From positions 248,001 to 312,000 of the forward strand of contig NZ_BMLC01000002.1 of assembly GCF_014645015.1 (NCBI RefSeq): a stretch of 64,000 bases of DNA, in the 5' to 3' direction. Under the pieces are notes generated by a model that worked only from the letters and a program-made list of their open reading frames with translations, did no database searches and was not told the DNA's origin. The position numbers and the translations under genes were made by a program. Origin of the DNA: Salinibacterium xinjiangense. Lineage in GTDB: Bacteria > Actinomycetota > Actinomycetes > Actinomycetales > Microbacteriaceae. The first letter of the stretch is position 1. The number at the start of each line of letters is the position of its first letter. This document shows positions 43,597 to 53,809 of the stretch, piece by piece.

Positions 43597-44537
43597 CAGT
43601 TTGCTCCCGAGAATGCCTTGCGGCGGTTGATGACGATGCGGGCTATCGAGTTGATCACCAGCGTGATCACGAACAGGATCATTCCGGTCGCGATGAGTGC
43701 GTTGACGTCGACACCGTTGGCCTCGGGGAAGTTGAGCGCGATATTCCCGGCGATGGTGGAGGGGTTCTGTGAGCCCGTGAGCACGAAGTTGATGACGAGT
43801 GCTGGCGAGAGCACCATGGCGACGACCATCGTCTCTCCGAGTGCACGGCCGAGGCCCAGCATCGCAGCCGAGATCATGCCGGGGCGACCGAAGGGGATCA
43901 CCGCCATCTGGATCATCTCCCAGCGGGTGGCGCCAAGGGCGAGCGCCGCCTCCTCGTGCAGCCGTGGCGTCTGCAGGAAGACCTCACGGGTGACGGCCGT
44001 GATGATCGGGATTATCATGACGGCGAGCACGATGGCCACGGTGAGGATCGTGCGACCCGTGCCCGAGACGCCCCCCGCGAAGAAGGGAAGGAAGCCGAGG
44101 TTCTGCACCAGCCAGCCGTAAAGGGGTGTGACCGCCGGGGCGAGCACCTTGATACCCCACAGGCCGAAGACGACGGACGGCACAGCGGCCAGCAGGTCGA
44201 TGATGTAACCGAGACCCTGCGCGATGCGGCGCGGGGCGAAGTGCGAGATGAACAGCGCGATTCCGATGGAGATGGGAAGTGCCATCACGAGGGCGAGGAA
44301 CGCTGCCCAGACCGTGCCGAAAGCCAGCGGCCCGACGTAGGCCCAGAAGCTGGATGGTGCGCCCTTCAACTCGGCCGGGTCGACGATCAGGGCCGGAATC
44401 GATTCAGCGATCAGGAAGACCGCAACGGCGGCGAGGGCGGCGAGGATGAGACTGCCGGCGATGACCGTACTGCCGGCGAATATGCGGTCTGCGGGGCGGA
44501 GCGTGGATCTCGGCTTGCGCGTCGAGGTGGTCGTCAT
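43596..44537 (-). CDS. pstC: Phosphate ABC transporter permease PstC
   Basis: 313 residues from the ATG at 44537 (AGGAAGACAGGA before it). Six spans; LLAAVPSVVFGLWG and EEAALALGATRWEMIQMAVI mark the channel and docking loop. Partner of PstA. It lies 123 bases downstream of pstS; the gap holds a strong hairpin. Confidence 0.95.
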   Translation of the reverse strand: MTTTSTRKPRSTLRPADRIFAGSTVIAGSLILAALAAVAVFLIAESIPALIVDPAELKGAPSSFWAYVGPLAFGTVWAAFLALVMALPISIGIALFISHFAPRRIAQGLGYIIDLLAAVPSVVFGLWGIKVLAPAVTPLYGWLVQNLGFLPFFAGGVSGTGRTILTVAIVLAVMIIPIITAVTREVFLQTPRLHEEAALALGATRWEMIQMAVIPFGRPGMISAAMLGLGRALGETMVVAMVLSPALVINFVLTGSQNPSTIAGNIALNFPEANGVDVNALIATGMILFVITLVINSIARIVINRRKAFSGAN

Positions 44538-44593
44538 TCCTGTCTTCCTGCGGGACCGTGCCGGGCGGGGAGGGTTGTGATGCTGCTTAAGTC

Positions 44594-44643
44594 TGTCGGG
44601 CTGCGGCAAGGGGTGCAATGTGCACTCTTGCCGCAGCCCGACA
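44594..44643 (-). terminator. Very strong hairpin between pstS and pstC
   Basis: TGTCGGGCTGCGGCAAG (44594-44610) pairs perfectly over 17 bp with 44627-44643, and the inner GTGCA/TGCAC extends it around a 3-base ATG loop. On the coding strand no T-run follows. It can stabilise the 3' end of pstS mRNA or reduce read-through, giving more binding protein than channel. Confidence 0.75.
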
Positions 44644-44660
44644 AACGGGGAGGAACGGTG

Positions 44661-45767
44661 TTACTTGATGCTCTCGAGGGCGGTTGCGACCTTGGCTGAC
44701 AGGTCAGTGGACAGCGGTGCTGCGCCGGCTGAGCTGGCAGCTTCGGACTGGCCAGCATCGCTGGTGATGTACTGCACGTACGCCTTGACGACGGGCGCGA
44801 CCTCGGCATCGACGAATTCGGTGCAGGTGATGATGTAGCTCACCAGGACGAGCGGGTAGTGCGTCGGGTCGGTCGTTTTGCGGTCGAGGCTGATCACGAG
44901 GTCGGTGTCGCTCGCGGTGTCACCGGCAGGCGACCCTGCGACGACGGCGGCTGCTGCCTCCGGGCTGTAGTCGACGAACTCGTCGCCGACCTTGATAGCG
45001 GCAACGCCGAGGTCGCCGGCCTTGGATGCGTCGGCGTAACCGATGGTGTTGGTTCCGTTTGTGACGGCGTCAACGACACCCGAGGTGCCCTGTGCTGCTT
45101 CGCCCACCTGGTAAGGGAAGGGGTCAGCGGCGGGGGCGTCCCAGATCTCCGGGGCGACCTTGTTCAGGTAGTCCGTGAAGTTCTTGGTGGTGCCCGAGTC
45201 GTCTGAGCGGTGCACCGCGGTGATCGGTGCTGACGGCAGCGTGGCGTCGGCGTTCAGCGCGGCGATTGCCGGGTCGTTCCACGTGGTGATGGTGCCCTTG
45301 AAGATGCCGGCGATGGTCGGTGCGTCGAGGTTGAGTGCGTCAACACCCTCGACGTTGAAGATCACGGCGATCGGAGAGATGTATGCGGGAACCTGGATGT
45401 AGCCGGTGTCGGGAACGCAGGCAGCGAAGCCACCGTCGATCTCGTCCTGCTTCAGGGCCGAGTCGGTTCCAGCGAAGCTGACGCCACCGGAGATGAACGC
45501 CTCGCGGCCCGCACCTGATCCGGAGGGGTCATAGTTGATGGTGACGTCGGGGTTCTCGGTCTGGAACGCGGCAACCCACGCCTCCTGTGCCGAGCCCTGC
45601 GACGATGCGCCAGACCCGTCGATCGTGCCGGCGAGGTCACTCGCTGCGGCACTGGGGTCAGTGGTGCCAGCCTCGTTTGCTGCACACGAGGAGAGAAGGA
45701 TCGTTCCTGCGACGGCTATCGCGCCGATGGAGGCGAGGCGCTTGTACCGGGAGAGTACAGAGTTCAA
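44661..45767 (-). CDS. pstS: Phosphate-binding lipoprotein PstS
   Basis: 368 residues from a TTG at 45767 with AAAGGGA upstream; no ATG or GTG gives a better signal peptide. N-terminus LNSVLSRYKRLASIGAIAVA, then lipobox LLSSC. Phosphate-binding features: IDGSGASSQG, YDPSGSGAGREAF, FAGTDSAL, HRSDDSGTTKNF. Two PHO-box-like units lie about 100 bases upstream, so PhoP/RegX3-type control in phosphate starvation is expected. Confidence 0.94.
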   Translation of the reverse strand: MNSVLSRYKRLASIGAIAVAGTILLSSCAANEAGTTDPSAAASDLAGTIDGSGASSQGSAQEAWVAAFQTENPDVTINYDPSGSGAGREAFISGGVSFAGTDSALKQDEIDGGFAACVPDTGYIQVPAYISPIAVIFNVEGVDALNLDAPTIAGIFKGTITTWNDPAIAALNADATLPSAPITAVHRSDDSGTTKNFTDYLNKVAPEIWDAPAADPFPYQVGEAAQGTSGVVDAVTNGTNTIGYADASKAGDLGVAAIKVGDEFVDYSPEAAAAVVAGSPAGDTASDTDLVISLDRKTTDPTHYPLVLVSYIITCTEFVDAEVAPVVKAYVQYITSDAGQSEAASSAGAAPLSTDLSAKVATALESIK

Positions 45768-45866
45768 AGTTGTGTCCCTTTCAGGAGGTTTCGCTGGGAT
45801 TACAGGGTGTGGGCCGGTGCGACCCAAGGGAAGAATCTATGCGCAGCGATTAACCGAGATCGACAC

Positions 45867-45888
45867 CTAAGGTGAACTGGAGGTTAAC
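45867..45888 (-). promoter_or_regulatory. PHO-box-like direct repeat upstream of pstS
   Basis: On the minus strand GTTAACCTCCA-GTTCACCTTAG gives two 11-base direct repeats of the GTTCACC type bound by actinobacterial PhoP/RegX3. It ends about 100 bases before the pstS start. Confidence 0.7.
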
Positions 45889-45908
45889 GCTCGTCAAACA
45901 ACGCGCGG

Positions 45909-46850
45909 TCACGCTGGGGTGTGTGTCTCAACCGCAACGATGCCTGCAGCCTTATTGGTGTGTGAAAGATGCAGCACGGTGAAGTCGCCGGTGTCGAGCG
46001 ACGACGCGGACCGCAGGGCCTCATCCATCGCCGTACCGGAATGCCGGGCAACCTGGGCGATGAGCCTCGGGAGCACCGGACCGTGGCTGCACAGCACCGC
46101 GGTCACGCGTTTTTTGAGCCGGCGGGCGGCGACCGACGGCAGGTCTGACGTACCGTTCTCGAGCGCATCCTGGCTGATCCTGTCGCTCGCTTTGACCTCG
46201 AGCCCGGTGAGGGCCGCGAGCGGTGCGACTGTTGCAAGACACCGGGCGGCCGTGCTGCTGATGATCTTCCCCGGACCGAATGCGGCGATGCCGTTGGCGA
46301 TGCCGGCGGCCTGGTCGCTGCCTCGGTGCATGAGCGGCCTGGTGGCATCCGGACCGTCCCACGTCGACGGCGACACGGCTTTGCCGTGGCGGAGGGCGAT
46401 GATCGCGAAGGTGCGCACGCAGTCGGCGTCGAGCAGTTTCTCGAAACGGTCGAGCACGTCGAGGTCGTGCGGATAGGTCAGCTTCTTGCGGGCCTTCGCC
46501 ACGGGCAGCCACTCGAGCGCGGCGATCTCTTCGTTGGGCTGGAATCTCGCGAGCTCGAGGGCGTGGTCATCCACTTCTGCAGCCCAGTAGTACACGACCT
46601 TGTCGCGACCGCCCGGCAGCGTGTATGCGATGGTTCCGAGCGGTGGCCCGAGAGTGACCCCCAGCCCGGTCTCTTCCCGGATCTCGCGCACGGCCGTCTC
46701 CGGCAGCGTCTCACCGGGGTCGAGCTTGCCCTTGGGCAACGAGTAGTCGGAGTGGGTGGCCCGGTAGACGACCAGGACCCTGGCCCTGCCGTCGACGATG
46801 CGCCAGCACACGGCGCCTGCCGTGAGCACGGGCGGTACTGGCATGCTCAC
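45909..46850 (-). CDS. mutT1: MutT1-like protein: NUDIX hydrolase fused to histidine phosphatase
   Basis: 313 residues. The N-terminal NUDIX domain has the box [20 protein letters not shown] then TGLG; the C-terminal domain (~145-313) is of the histidine-phosphatase type ([38 protein letters not shown]). Mycobacterial MutT1 has the same layout and removes 8-oxo-(d)GTP and diadenosine polyphosphates. The GTG start overlaps the ppk stop (GTGA), tying nucleotide clean-up to polyphosphate metabolism. Confidence 0.92.
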   Translation of the reverse strand: MSMPVPPVLTAGAVCWRIVDGRARVLVVYRATHSDYSLPKGKLDPGETLPETAVREIREETGLGVTLGPPLGTIAYTLPGGRDKVVYYWAAEVDDHALELARFQPNEEIAALEWLPVAKARKKLTYPHDLDVLDRFEKLLDADCVRTFAIIALRHGKAVSPSTWDGPDATRPLMHRGSDQAAGIANGIAAFGPGKIISSTAARCLATVAPLAALTGLEVKASDRISQDALENGTSDLPSVAARRLKKRVTAVLCSHGPVLPRLIAQVARHSGTAMDEALRSASSLDTGDFTVLHLSHTNKAAGIVAVETHTPA

Positions 46851-49024
46851 CGACTGCTGCTGCGCTTGCGCTGGGAAACCTGCTTCATCAGCACGTTCTG
46901 CAGGTCCTGGAGGCGGCTACCGTCTGCTGCGAGGTGGTGGCGTGTCCATGACCCGTCGGATTCCAGCCACCACGATGAGGTCTCGTCAGACAGCGCGAGG
47001 TCGAACTGCTGCTCGAGTTCGGCAAGGTGGGCCGGGCTCGTGAGTCGTACGAGGGCCTCCACCCTGCGGTCGAGATTGCGGTGCATCATGTCGGAGCTGC
47101 CGATGTAGACCTGCGGGTCTCCGTTGTTGTGGAACGAGAAGATGCGCGCGTGCTCGAGGTAGCGCCCGAGCACCGAGCGAATCCTGATGTTCTCGCTCAG
47201 GCCTTCGACGCCCGGCCTGATCGAGCAGATGCCACGCACCACGAGCTCCACAGGCACGCCGGCATTGCTGGCACGGTAGAGCGCGTCGATGATGGCCTCG
47301 TCCACGATCGAGTTGAGTTTGATCCGGATGCCGGACGCACGCCCGGCCTTCGCATTCTCGGTCTCGGTCTGGATGAGCTTGAGCAGCCCTTTCCGGAGGT
47401 GAAGCGGGGCCACGAGCAGCCTCTTGAACTTCTTCTCGATGGCGTAACCGGATAGCTCGTTGAACAGCCGTGTCAGGTCTTTGCCGACGGTGTTGCTCGC
47501 GGTGAGGAGGCCGAGATCCTCATAGATGCGGCTCGTTTTGGGATTGTAGTTTCCCGTGCCGATGTGGCTGTAGCTGCGCAGCACGCCGTTCTCCTGGCGC
47601 ACCACGAGCGCGAGCTTGCAGTGGGTCTTCAGCCCGACCAGACCGTAGACGACGTGCACGCCGGCTTTCTCGAGCTTGCGGGCCCAGTTGATGTTGGCGG
47701 TCTCGTCGAACCGGGCCTTGATCTCGACGAGCGCGAGCACGGCCTTGCCGGCCTCGGCTGCGGCGATGAGGGCCTCGACGATGGGGCTGTCACCGCTCGT
47801 GCGGTATAGCGTCTGCTTGATGGCCAGCACGTTCGGGTCGGCCGCCGCCTGCTCCAGGAACGCCTGCACGCTCGTCGAGAACGATTCGTAGGGATGATGC
47901 AGCAGGATGTCCTGCTTGGCGATCGAGGCGAAGATGTTGGGCGTGGCGTTCGGTTCACTCGGCAGCAGCGCGACGGCGGTGGTCGGCACGTGGCGCGGGT
48001 ATTTGAGCTTGGGCTCATCGATCTTGGTGAGCTGGAACAGGCCTCCGAGGTCGAGGGGAGCCGGGAGGCGGTAGACCTCCTGCTCGGTGATGTCGAGCTC
48101 GCTCATCAGGAGGCCGAGTGTGACCTCATCCATGTCGTCGGTGATCTCGAGCCTGATCGGGGGGCCGAAGCGGCGGTTCAGGATCTGCTTCTCGAGAGCC
48201 TTGAGGAGGTTATCCGACTCGTCTTCATCCACCTCGAGGTCTTCGTTGCGGGTGACGCGGAACTCGTGGTGCTCGAGGATCTCCATGCCGGGGAACAGGT
48301 CACCGAGATGGTTCGAGATGAGGTCTTCGAGCGGGATGAACCTGAGCAGGCCGCTCTTGTCGTCGGGAAGCTGAACGAACCTGGGCAGGTTCTGCGGCAC
48401 CTTCAGGCGTGCGAATTCTTCCTTACGGTTCTTGGGGCTGCGCACCCGGATCGACAGGTTGAGCGATAACCCGGAGATATAGGGGAATGGATGTGCCGGG
48501 TCGACGGCCAGCGGCATCAGCACGGGGAAGATCTGGGTCGAGAAGATCTCGTCGATGCGGATACGGTCAGCAGCTCCGAGGTCGGCCCAGGTCTCGATGT
48601 GGATGTCTGCGGCATCGAGGGCGGGCTTGACCAGCGTGCGGAACGCCTGCGCGTGACGTTCCTGCAGTTCGTGCGCTTTCGCGCTGACCAGTTCCAGCAC
48701 CTCGGCGGGCGCGCGTCCCACGTTGGTCGGCACGGCGAGCCCGGTCAGGATGCGCCGCTTCAGCCCTGCGACGCGCACCATGAAGAATTCGTCGAGGTTG
48801 CTCGCGAAGATGGCGAGGAAGTTGGCGCGTTCCAGCAGGGGGAGCGCGGGATCTTCGGCGAGTTCGAGCACGCGCTGGTTGAAGGCGAGCCAGCTCAGTT
48901 CGCGGTCGAGGAAGCGGTCTGGCTCCAGGGTTCCGTCATCGACACTCGACGACTCGTCGAGGTCGTACTCGTCGAGCGAGTCTGTCGCGTCTGCGGCATC
49001 GGTGAGGCTGTTGGAACTGTCCAT
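46847..49024 (-). CDS. ppk: Polyphosphate kinase 1
   Basis: Reversibly polymerises ATP gamma-phosphate into polyphosphate. 725 residues with N domain ([19 protein letters not shown]), the catalytic histidine region [20 protein letters not shown], the [20 protein letters not shown] segment and PLD-like [18 protein letters not shown]-type C-terminal motif. 72 bases downstream of mshD, same strand. The upstream gap holds a 13-base direct repeat that may be regulatory. Confidence 0.97.
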   Translation of the reverse strand: MDSSNSLTDAADATDSLDEYDLDESSSVDDGTLEPDRFLDRELSWLAFNQRVLELAEDPALPLLERANFLAIFASNLDEFFMVRVAGLKRRILTGLAVPTNVGRAPAEVLELVSAKAHELQERHAQAFRTLVKPALDAADIHIETWADLGAADRIRIDEIFSTQIFPVLMPLAVDPAHPFPYISGLSLNLSIRVRSPKNRKEEFARLKVPQNLPRFVQLPDDKSGLLRFIPLEDLISNHLGDLFPGMEILEHHEFRVTRNEDLEVDEDESDNLLKALEKQILNRRFGPPIRLEITDDMDEVTLGLLMSELDITEQEVYRLPAPLDLGGLFQLTKIDEPKLKYPRHVPTTAVALLPSEPNATPNIFASIAKQDILLHHPYESFSTSVQAFLEQAAADPNVLAIKQTLYRTSGDSPIVEALIAAAEAGKAVLALVEIKARFDETANINWARKLEKAGVHVVYGLVGLKTHCKLALVVRQENGVLRSYSHIGTGNYNPKTSRIYEDLGLLTASNTVGKDLTRLFNELSGYAIEKKFKRLLVAPLHLRKGLLKLIQTETENAKAGRASGIRIKLNSIVDEAIIDALYRASNAGVPVELVVRGICSIRPGVEGLSENIRIRSVLGRYLEHARIFSFHNNGDPQVYIGSSDMMHRNLDRRVEALVRLTSPAHLAELEQQFDLALSDETSSWWLESDGSWTRHHLAADGSRLQDLQNVLMKQVSQRKRSSSR

Positions 49025-49033
49025 CCACTCATA

Positions 49034-49062
49034 CTGTCACTCACTCGCGCTGTCATTCACTC
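49034..49062 (-). promoter_or_regulatory. Direct repeat in the ppk leader
   Basis: CTGTCACTCACTC (49034-49046) and CTGTCATTCACTC (49050-49062) repeat with a 16-base period just before the ppk start; a GTTCACG half-site of PHO-box type follows upstream on the minus strand. Could be a regulator site; function unproven. Confidence 0.4.
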
Positions 49063-49096
49063 GTGAACGTCGGATTAAGCCGAGGCCCGCACTGGT

Positions 49097-49945
49097 TCAG
49101 AGTCGCGGCGCCGAGCGGTACTGGATGTCGACCGACCGGTTCGTGAATCCCAAGCCGCGATAGAGCCTGAGCGCGGGCGCGTTGTCACCCTCCACGTAGA
49201 GGTGCGCCGTGCGGATGCCGCGCCCGGCCAGCCGCGCCAGACCGGCCTCCACAAGCCGCCGCCCGAGCCGCTCACCCTGCCGCCCCGGATCCACGCCGAC
49301 CACATAGAACTCGCCCTCGCGCCGACCGGGAGGGCCCTCCTCGACCTTGAGCCAGCAGAATCCGATGATCGATGATCCGTCGCGCAGCACCAGGAAGTCT
49401 GCGGCGTCGAACCACGGCTCGGCTATGGTCGTGTCGAGGTCGGCGCGGGTCACCCTGCCCTGCTCAGGATGCCCGGCAAAGGCTCGCGCGTTGAGCTCGA
49501 GCCACGCGTCAGCCTCCTCCGGCAGCCGGATCTGGCTGACTCCGGGGTCTGCGGGAACGCCTGCAGGTACCTCGGCCTCGAGGTGCAGAAGCTCGCGCAC
49601 TGGCTCGAGCCCGTGACTCGCGGCGAGGGCCCGCGCGCCGGGGTGGTCGCCGTGCGACCAGAACAGCAATTGCCCAGGGGCATGTGAAGTGAGGTGCTCG
49701 AGCATGCGGGTTCCGAGCCCTCGGCGGCGGGCATCCGGATCCACGACGAACTCGACGGAGTCGGCAGTGACGATCGCGGCCGCGTCACCCAGCCGCTGCA
49801 GGGTCGCCGTGCCCTGCGACAGTTCGACGAGCGCCCCATCCGAGAACGGGGGAGAGCCATCGGCAGCGCGAGCGCGCTCGATGAGGCCGAGAAGCGCCGG
49901 GTTACTGCGCGTTGGCGAGAGCGGGTCGCTCATTGTCATCGTCAT
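49097..49945 (-). CDS. mshD: Mycothiol synthase
   Basis: Acetylates Cys-GlcN-Ins with acetyl-CoA, last step of mycothiol synthesis, an actinobacteria-specific thiol. 282 residues with two GNAT domains: acetyl-CoA loop [14 protein letters not shown] in the first, [15 protein letters not shown] and a C-terminal [19 protein letters not shown] in the second. Three ATGs (49945, 49939, 49933) are possible; none has a clear ribosome site, and the first two lie inside glnR, implying coupling. Confidence 0.93.
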   Translation of the reverse strand: MTMTMSDPLSPTRSNPALLGLIERARAADGSPPFSDGALVELSQGTATLQRLGDAAAIVTADSVEFVVDPDARRRGLGTRMLEHLTSHAPGQLLFWSHGDHPGARALAASHGLEPVRELLHLEAEVPAGVPADPGVSQIRLPEEADAWLELNARAFAGHPEQGRVTRADLDTTIAEPWFDAADFLVLRDGSSIIGFCWLKVEEGPPGRREGEFYVVGVDPGRQGERLGRRLVEAGLARLAGRGIRTAHLYVEGDNAPALRLYRGLGFTNRSVDIQYRSAPRL

Positions 49946-50594
49946 AGACGTTGAAGCGGTATCCGACGTTGCGCACGGTGCCGATGAGCGACTCGAGGTC
50001 GCCGAGCTTCGCCCGCAGTCGCCTCACGTGCACATCGACAGTGCGGGTTCCGCCGAAGTAGTCGTAGCCCCACACCTCGCTGAGTAACTGCTCGCGCGTG
50101 AACACCCGTGATGGGTGGGTGGCGAGAAACCGCAGCAGCTCGAACTCCTTGAAGGTGAGGTCGAGCGGGCGGCCATGCACCTTCGCCGAGTACGACGCCT
50201 CGTCGATGACGACACCGGACGCCTGGATCTTCGATGAACCAGCGCTCTGCGCCTGGCGGCCGAGAGCGAGCCGGATGCGCGCATCGGCCTCAGCGGGGCC
50301 TGCGGAGACGAGGATCACGTCGTCCACCCCCCAGTCAGCCGAGACCGCGGTCAGCCCGCCCTCGGTGAGGATGAGAATCAGGGGAACGTTGACCCCCGTG
50401 GTCGTGAGGATCTTGCACAACGACTTTGCGCTCGCCAGGTCCTGGCGGGCATCCACGAAAATGAGGTCGCAACTGGGCGCCGAGATCAGCGACGCCGGGG
50501 ATGCCGGAATCTGCCGGACGGTATGGCTCAGCAGCCCCAGTGCAGGAAGGACTTCAGCGTCGACCACAGAGGTCAAAATCAACAGCTGCGCCAA
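49902..50594 (-). CDS. glnR: GlnR, orphan OmpR-type regulator of nitrogen metabolism
   Basis: 230 residues from a TTG at 50594 with TTTGGAGG before it. Atypical receiver domain ([49 protein letters not shown]) and an OmpR winged helix ([49 protein letters not shown]). Matches GlnR of Streptomyces and mycobacteria in sequence and in lying next to mshD. The kinase-free receiver lacks a full acidic pocket. It should control glnA, amtB and similar genes. Confidence 0.9.
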   Translation of the reverse strand: MAQLLILTSVVDAEVLPALGLLSHTVRQIPASPASLISAPSCDLIFVDARQDLASAKSLCKILTTTGVNVPLILILTEGGLTAVSADWGVDDVILVSAGPAEADARIRLALGRQAQSAGSSKIQASGVVIDEASYSAKVHGRPLDLTFKEFELLRFLATHPSRVFTREQLLSEVWGYDYFGGTRTVDVHVRRLRAKLGDLESLIGTVRNVGYRFNVYDDDNERPALANAQ

Positions 50595-50640
50595 CGTGCC
50601 TCCAAAGTGGTGGGGACAGTCTATCGGGCCATCGAATACC

Positions 50641-50907
50641 ATGGCAGATATGAGGTGGCAGGCAGCAAGCGTGATCCCGGTGTGGCTCATTGCGCTCGCC
50701 GGATCCATCGTGACCGGGGTCGTCTCGCCCCGCGAGGAGTACTTCACCTGGCTCGGAGTTGTGGCGGCAGCGGCGGTGATCGCGACCTTCGCGCTCCAAC
50801 TGGCGACGAGGCGTCCCGAGGGGTTCGTGATGCGCGCGATGGCGAGCATCGGTGTGAGCGTCGTCATCCTCGCCGGGGCGACGGGTGTGACCCTGCTCTT
50901 TGGATAG
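50641..50907 (+). CDS. Small membrane protein, three spans
   Basis: 88 residues. Hydrophobic stretches near 8-26 ([19 protein letters not shown]), 38-54 ([17 protein letters not shown]) and 66-86 ([21 protein letters not shown]). Divergent from glnR. No ribosome site before the ATG; a second ATG is three codons on. Function unknown. Confidence 0.75.
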   Translation: MADMRWQAASVIPVWLIALAGSIVTGVVSPREEYFTWLGVVAAAAVIATFALQLATRRPEGFVMRAMASIGVSVVILAGATGVTLLFG

Positions 50908-50916
50908 GATAATAAG

Positions 50917-51027
50917 ATGCTGCTCGCACTGGAACTCTTCTTCGTCGGCCTCCTTGTGCTGGCGACGCTGTCGATCGGTTTCGTCTCGGTCGTCGTGCTC
51001 TTCAACCTGTTCCGCGGCCAGCGCTGA
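50917..51027 (+). CDS. 36-residue membrane peptide
   Basis: ATG at 50917 with TAGGA seven bases before, nine bases after the previous stop. Almost entirely one long hydrophobic span ([20 protein letters not shown]) ending NLFRGQR. Spacing and composition suggest it is co-translated with the membrane protein before it. No family recognised. Confidence 0.65.
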   Translation: MLLALELFFVGLLVLATLSIGFVSVVVLFNLFRGQR

Positions 51028-51044
51028 GCTGAAAGGGAGGCACA

Positions 51045-51641
51045 GTGATTGAACTGGATGCCACCAACCCGGCAGAACTCGCACCGATCTCGTGGCTCAT
51101 CGGGCTGTGGGAAGGCACCGGCATCGTCGACTACAAGGTCGGCGACGAGACGCGCTCCCTCGAGTTCGGCCAGCGGCTGAGCTTCACCCACGACGGGCTG
51201 CCGCACCTGAACTACAACTCGTACACCTGGCTGCTGGATGAGGGTCGCACACCGCACGTCACCGAAACCGGCTACTGGAAGCTGACCAGGCCCGCACTCG
51301 AGGGCGACCCCGGGCCGGGGCTGCTACCCGGGATCGGTTCACGACCCTTCACGACGGCCCGCTCGGTCGAGACCCTGCGCCGCTCAGACGGCAGCTTCGA
51401 GATCGAGGTTTCGATCGTGCATCCGGGAGGCGTCAACGAGTTCTACCTGGGTCGCGCAAGCGGGCCGCGCATCGACCTCGCCACCGACGCCGTCATGCGC
51501 ACCGCCAGTGCTAAGGAGTACGCGGCCGCGACGAGACTCTACGGCCTTGTCGACAATCACCTGCTCTGGGCGTGGGATATCGCCGCCCTCGGCCAGGATC
51601 TGCGCACCCACGCGTCAGGACGGCTCTCCCGTGTCGAGTAA
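51045..51641 (+). CDS. Nitrobindin-like (FABP-fold) haem-binding protein
   Basis: 198 residues. Beta-barrel with the GxWxGxG signature in [13 protein letters not shown], typical of nitrobindins such as mycobacterial Rv2717c, which bind ferric haem and scavenge reactive nitrogen species. The C-terminus ([11 protein letters not shown]) has the histidine expected near the haem. AAAGGGAGG precedes the GTG. Overlaps ygfZ by 11 bases. Confidence 0.85.
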   Translation: MIELDATNPAELAPISWLIGLWEGTGIVDYKVGDETRSLEFGQRLSFTHDGLPHLNYNSYTWLLDEGRTPHVTETGYWKLTRPALEGDPGPGLLPGIGSRPFTTARSVETLRRSDGSFEIEVSIVHPGGVNEFYLGRASGPRIDLATDAVMRTASAKEYAAATRLYGLVDNHLLWAWDIAALGQDLRTHASGRLSRVE

Positions 51642-52665
51642 TTTCAGCGCCCGGCCCGGAGCCGTGGGCGACCCTCCGCAGCACTACGGCAACCCGCTCG
51701 GCGAGCAGAGGGCACTGGCGAACGGCGAGGCCATCGTCGACCTGTCCGACCGCGCGGTCATCACCATCACCGGGCCGGACCGGCTCACCTGGCTCGACTC
51801 GCTCACCTCGCAGTCCGTCGCACGGCTGGTCCCGGGCGAATCGGCCGAGACGTTGCTGCTCGACCCCTCCGGCCGACTCGAGCAGGCCATCCGGCTGGTG
51901 GATGACGGCGAGACCGCCTGGCTTCTCGTCGACGCAGCCGAAGGCCCGACCCTGACGGCGTGGCTCGACCGTATGCGCTTCATGCTGCGCGTCGAGGTCG
52001 TCGACCGCTCTGCAGACTTCGACACGGTCGGCACCCTCGGCTCGCCAGACCTGCCCGCCGTGGTCACCTGGCGAGATCCCTGGCTGGATGGGCCCGGCCA
52101 TACCTATGCGGCATCGAGGCCGGATGCGCCCTGGACCTACAGCGAGGTGGTGGTCGTGCGCGACGCCGACCTCAGCGCGTTCCCGGCAGCGGGATCCCTC
52201 GCACTCGAGGCTCTGCGCGTTGCCGCGTGGCGTCCGCGGCTCGCAACGGAGGGCGACGAGAAGTCGATCCCGCACGAGCTTGACTGGCTGCGTTCGGCCG
52301 TGCACCTGTCAAAGGGCTGCTACCGCGGCCAGGAGACGATCGCAAAAGTGCACAATCTCGGGCATCCGCCGCGTCGGCTCGTGATGCTGCATCTCGACGG
52401 TTCTGAGGGCGTGCACGCTGTCGCTGGCTCGCCCGTTCTCTTCGGCGACGCCGAGGTCGGCCGTGTCACCTCGGCCGCGCTGCACTTCGAGTTGGGGCCG
52501 ATCGCCCTCGCCGTCGTCAAACGCAGCGTCGACCCCGCTGCAGACCTGGTCGTCAAGGCCGACGACACATTCATCGCTGCTGCGCAGGAAGTGATAGTGC
52601 CGCCGGACGCGGGCGCCGCGGCGAACGTTCCTCGCCTTCCTCGACTCGGTGCCGTGCGGCGTTGA
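51631..52665 (+). CDS. ygfZ: YgfZ / GcvT-like folate-binding protein
   Basis: 344 residues from a GTG inside the previous gene. YgfZ supports maintenance of some iron-sulphur proteins in a folate-dependent way. The family signature KGCYRGQETIAKVHNLG is near residue 228, with its conserved Cys. N-terminal aminomethyltransferase-like segment ITGPDRLTWLDSLTSQ. Overlaps the FUSC gene by four bases (TTGA). Confidence 0.92.
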   Translation: MSSNFSARPGAVGDPPQHYGNPLGEQRALANGEAIVDLSDRAVITITGPDRLTWLDSLTSQSVARLVPGESAETLLLDPSGRLEQAIRLVDDGETAWLLVDAAEGPTLTAWLDRMRFMLRVEVVDRSADFDTVGTLGSPDLPAVVTWRDPWLDGPGHTYAASRPDAPWTYSEVVVVRDADLSAFPAAGSLALEALRVAAWRPRLATEGDEKSIPHELDWLRSAVHLSKGCYRGQETIAKVHNLGHPPRRLVMLHLDGSEGVHAVAGSPVLFGDAEVGRVTSAALHFELGPIALAVVKRSVDPAADLVVKADDTFIAAAQEVIVPPDAGAAANVPRLPRLGAVRR

Positions 52666-53768
52666 GCGACTCCGCCCCACTTCGTCGACTCGCTCGTCGG
52701 GTCCATGTGCGGGTCATGCTCCGGTCCGCGGTGCGACGTGCCACGGAATCGTTGCCCGCGGTCATGCAGATCGTCGCAGCGGCTGTCGCCTCGTACTCGA
52801 TCGCGCACTTCGTGCTGGGGCATCCGACACCGTTCATCGCTGTAACCGTGACCATTACCTCGCTTGGGCTGACGCGGGATGCGCGGCCTCGGCGCGTATT
52901 CGACAACGCCCTCGGTGTCACGATCGGCATCACGCTGAGCGGACTGATGGTGCTCGTGGTCGGCAAGGGCGTCTGGCAGATCGCACTCGTGCTGTTCGTG
53001 GTGCTGCTGGTCTCCCGCGCGTTCTCGCCGAATCCGGCCTTCGCCGTCGCGGCCGCCGTGCAATCGGGGATCGTGGTGATCGTTCCTGACCCGAGCGGCA
53101 TGGCGTTTACCCGCAGCCTCGACGCGATCGTCGCCGGTGTGGTGGCGTTGCTCGCCACCGCGCTGATCCCGCGGAACCCGAACCGCGACGCCTCCCGCGA
53201 GCGGCGGCGGCTGTTCGCAGCCGTCGGCGAGGGCACCGCATCCGTCGTCGACTGCCTGCGGGATGCGGATGAGGCCGCGGGCGAGCTGGGCCTCACCCGG
53301 CTGCGCCGAACCCAGCCGCACATCGATGCGTGGACTACCTCGCTCGAGAGCGCCATTGCGGTCGCGAAGATCTCGCCGTTCCTGCGCGCACGGCTGCCGG
53401 AACTGCATCGCGACGTGCGCTTCCTGGCGGCGGCGGAACTCGCGTCACGGCACCTGCGCACCCTCGCGAGGCGAGCAGAGTTTCTCGTGCGCGACGGCGT
53501 GAAGCGGCCAGCACTCGCCGAGATCGTGGCGCGACTCGCCACAGGGTTGCGCCTGATCGGGGAGGAGGCCGACGACCCCCAGGTGTCGGGTGCCGCGCGA
53601 TCATTGCTGACGGATGCCGCCCGCCAGCTCGATCCATCCATCATCGTTCCCGACGGCCATGTCACAGACCAGGCGATGGTGCTGATGTTGCGGCCGCTGG
53701 CCGTCGACCTGCTGGTGGGTACGGGAATGCCGATCGAGGAGGCGCGGGCGCTGCTGCCCGAGGTGTAG
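52662..53768 (+). CDS. FUSC-family inner-membrane protein
   Basis: 368 residues from a TTG overlapping the ygfZ stop. N-terminal half has about five membrane spans (LPAVMQIVAAAVASYSIAHF, GKGVWQIALVLFVVLLVSRA, DAIVAGVVALLATALIP); the C-terminal half is a cytoplasmic helical domain. Fits the fusaric-acid/aromatic-acid efflux-like superfamily, in the single-unit form common in actinobacteria. Substrate unknown. Confidence 0.8.
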   Translation: MSDSAPLRRLARRVHVRVMLRSAVRRATESLPAVMQIVAAAVASYSIAHFVLGHPTPFIAVTVTITSLGLTRDARPRRVFDNALGVTIGITLSGLMVLVVGKGVWQIALVLFVVLLVSRAFSPNPAFAVAAAVQSGIVVIVPDPSGMAFTRSLDAIVAGVVALLATALIPRNPNRDASRERRRLFAAVGEGTASVVDCLRDADEAAGELGLTRLRRTQPHIDAWTTSLESAIAVAKISPFLRARLPELHRDVRFLAAAELASRHLRTLARRAEFLVRDGVKRPALAEIVARLATGLRLIGEEADDPQVSGAARSLLTDAARQLDPSIIVPDGHVTDQAMVLMLRPLAVDLLVGTGMPIEEARALLPEV

Positions 53769-53809
53769 CAGGGTCACGTGGGAAGACCGACGGCCGTTAT
53801 CCAGCGTGC

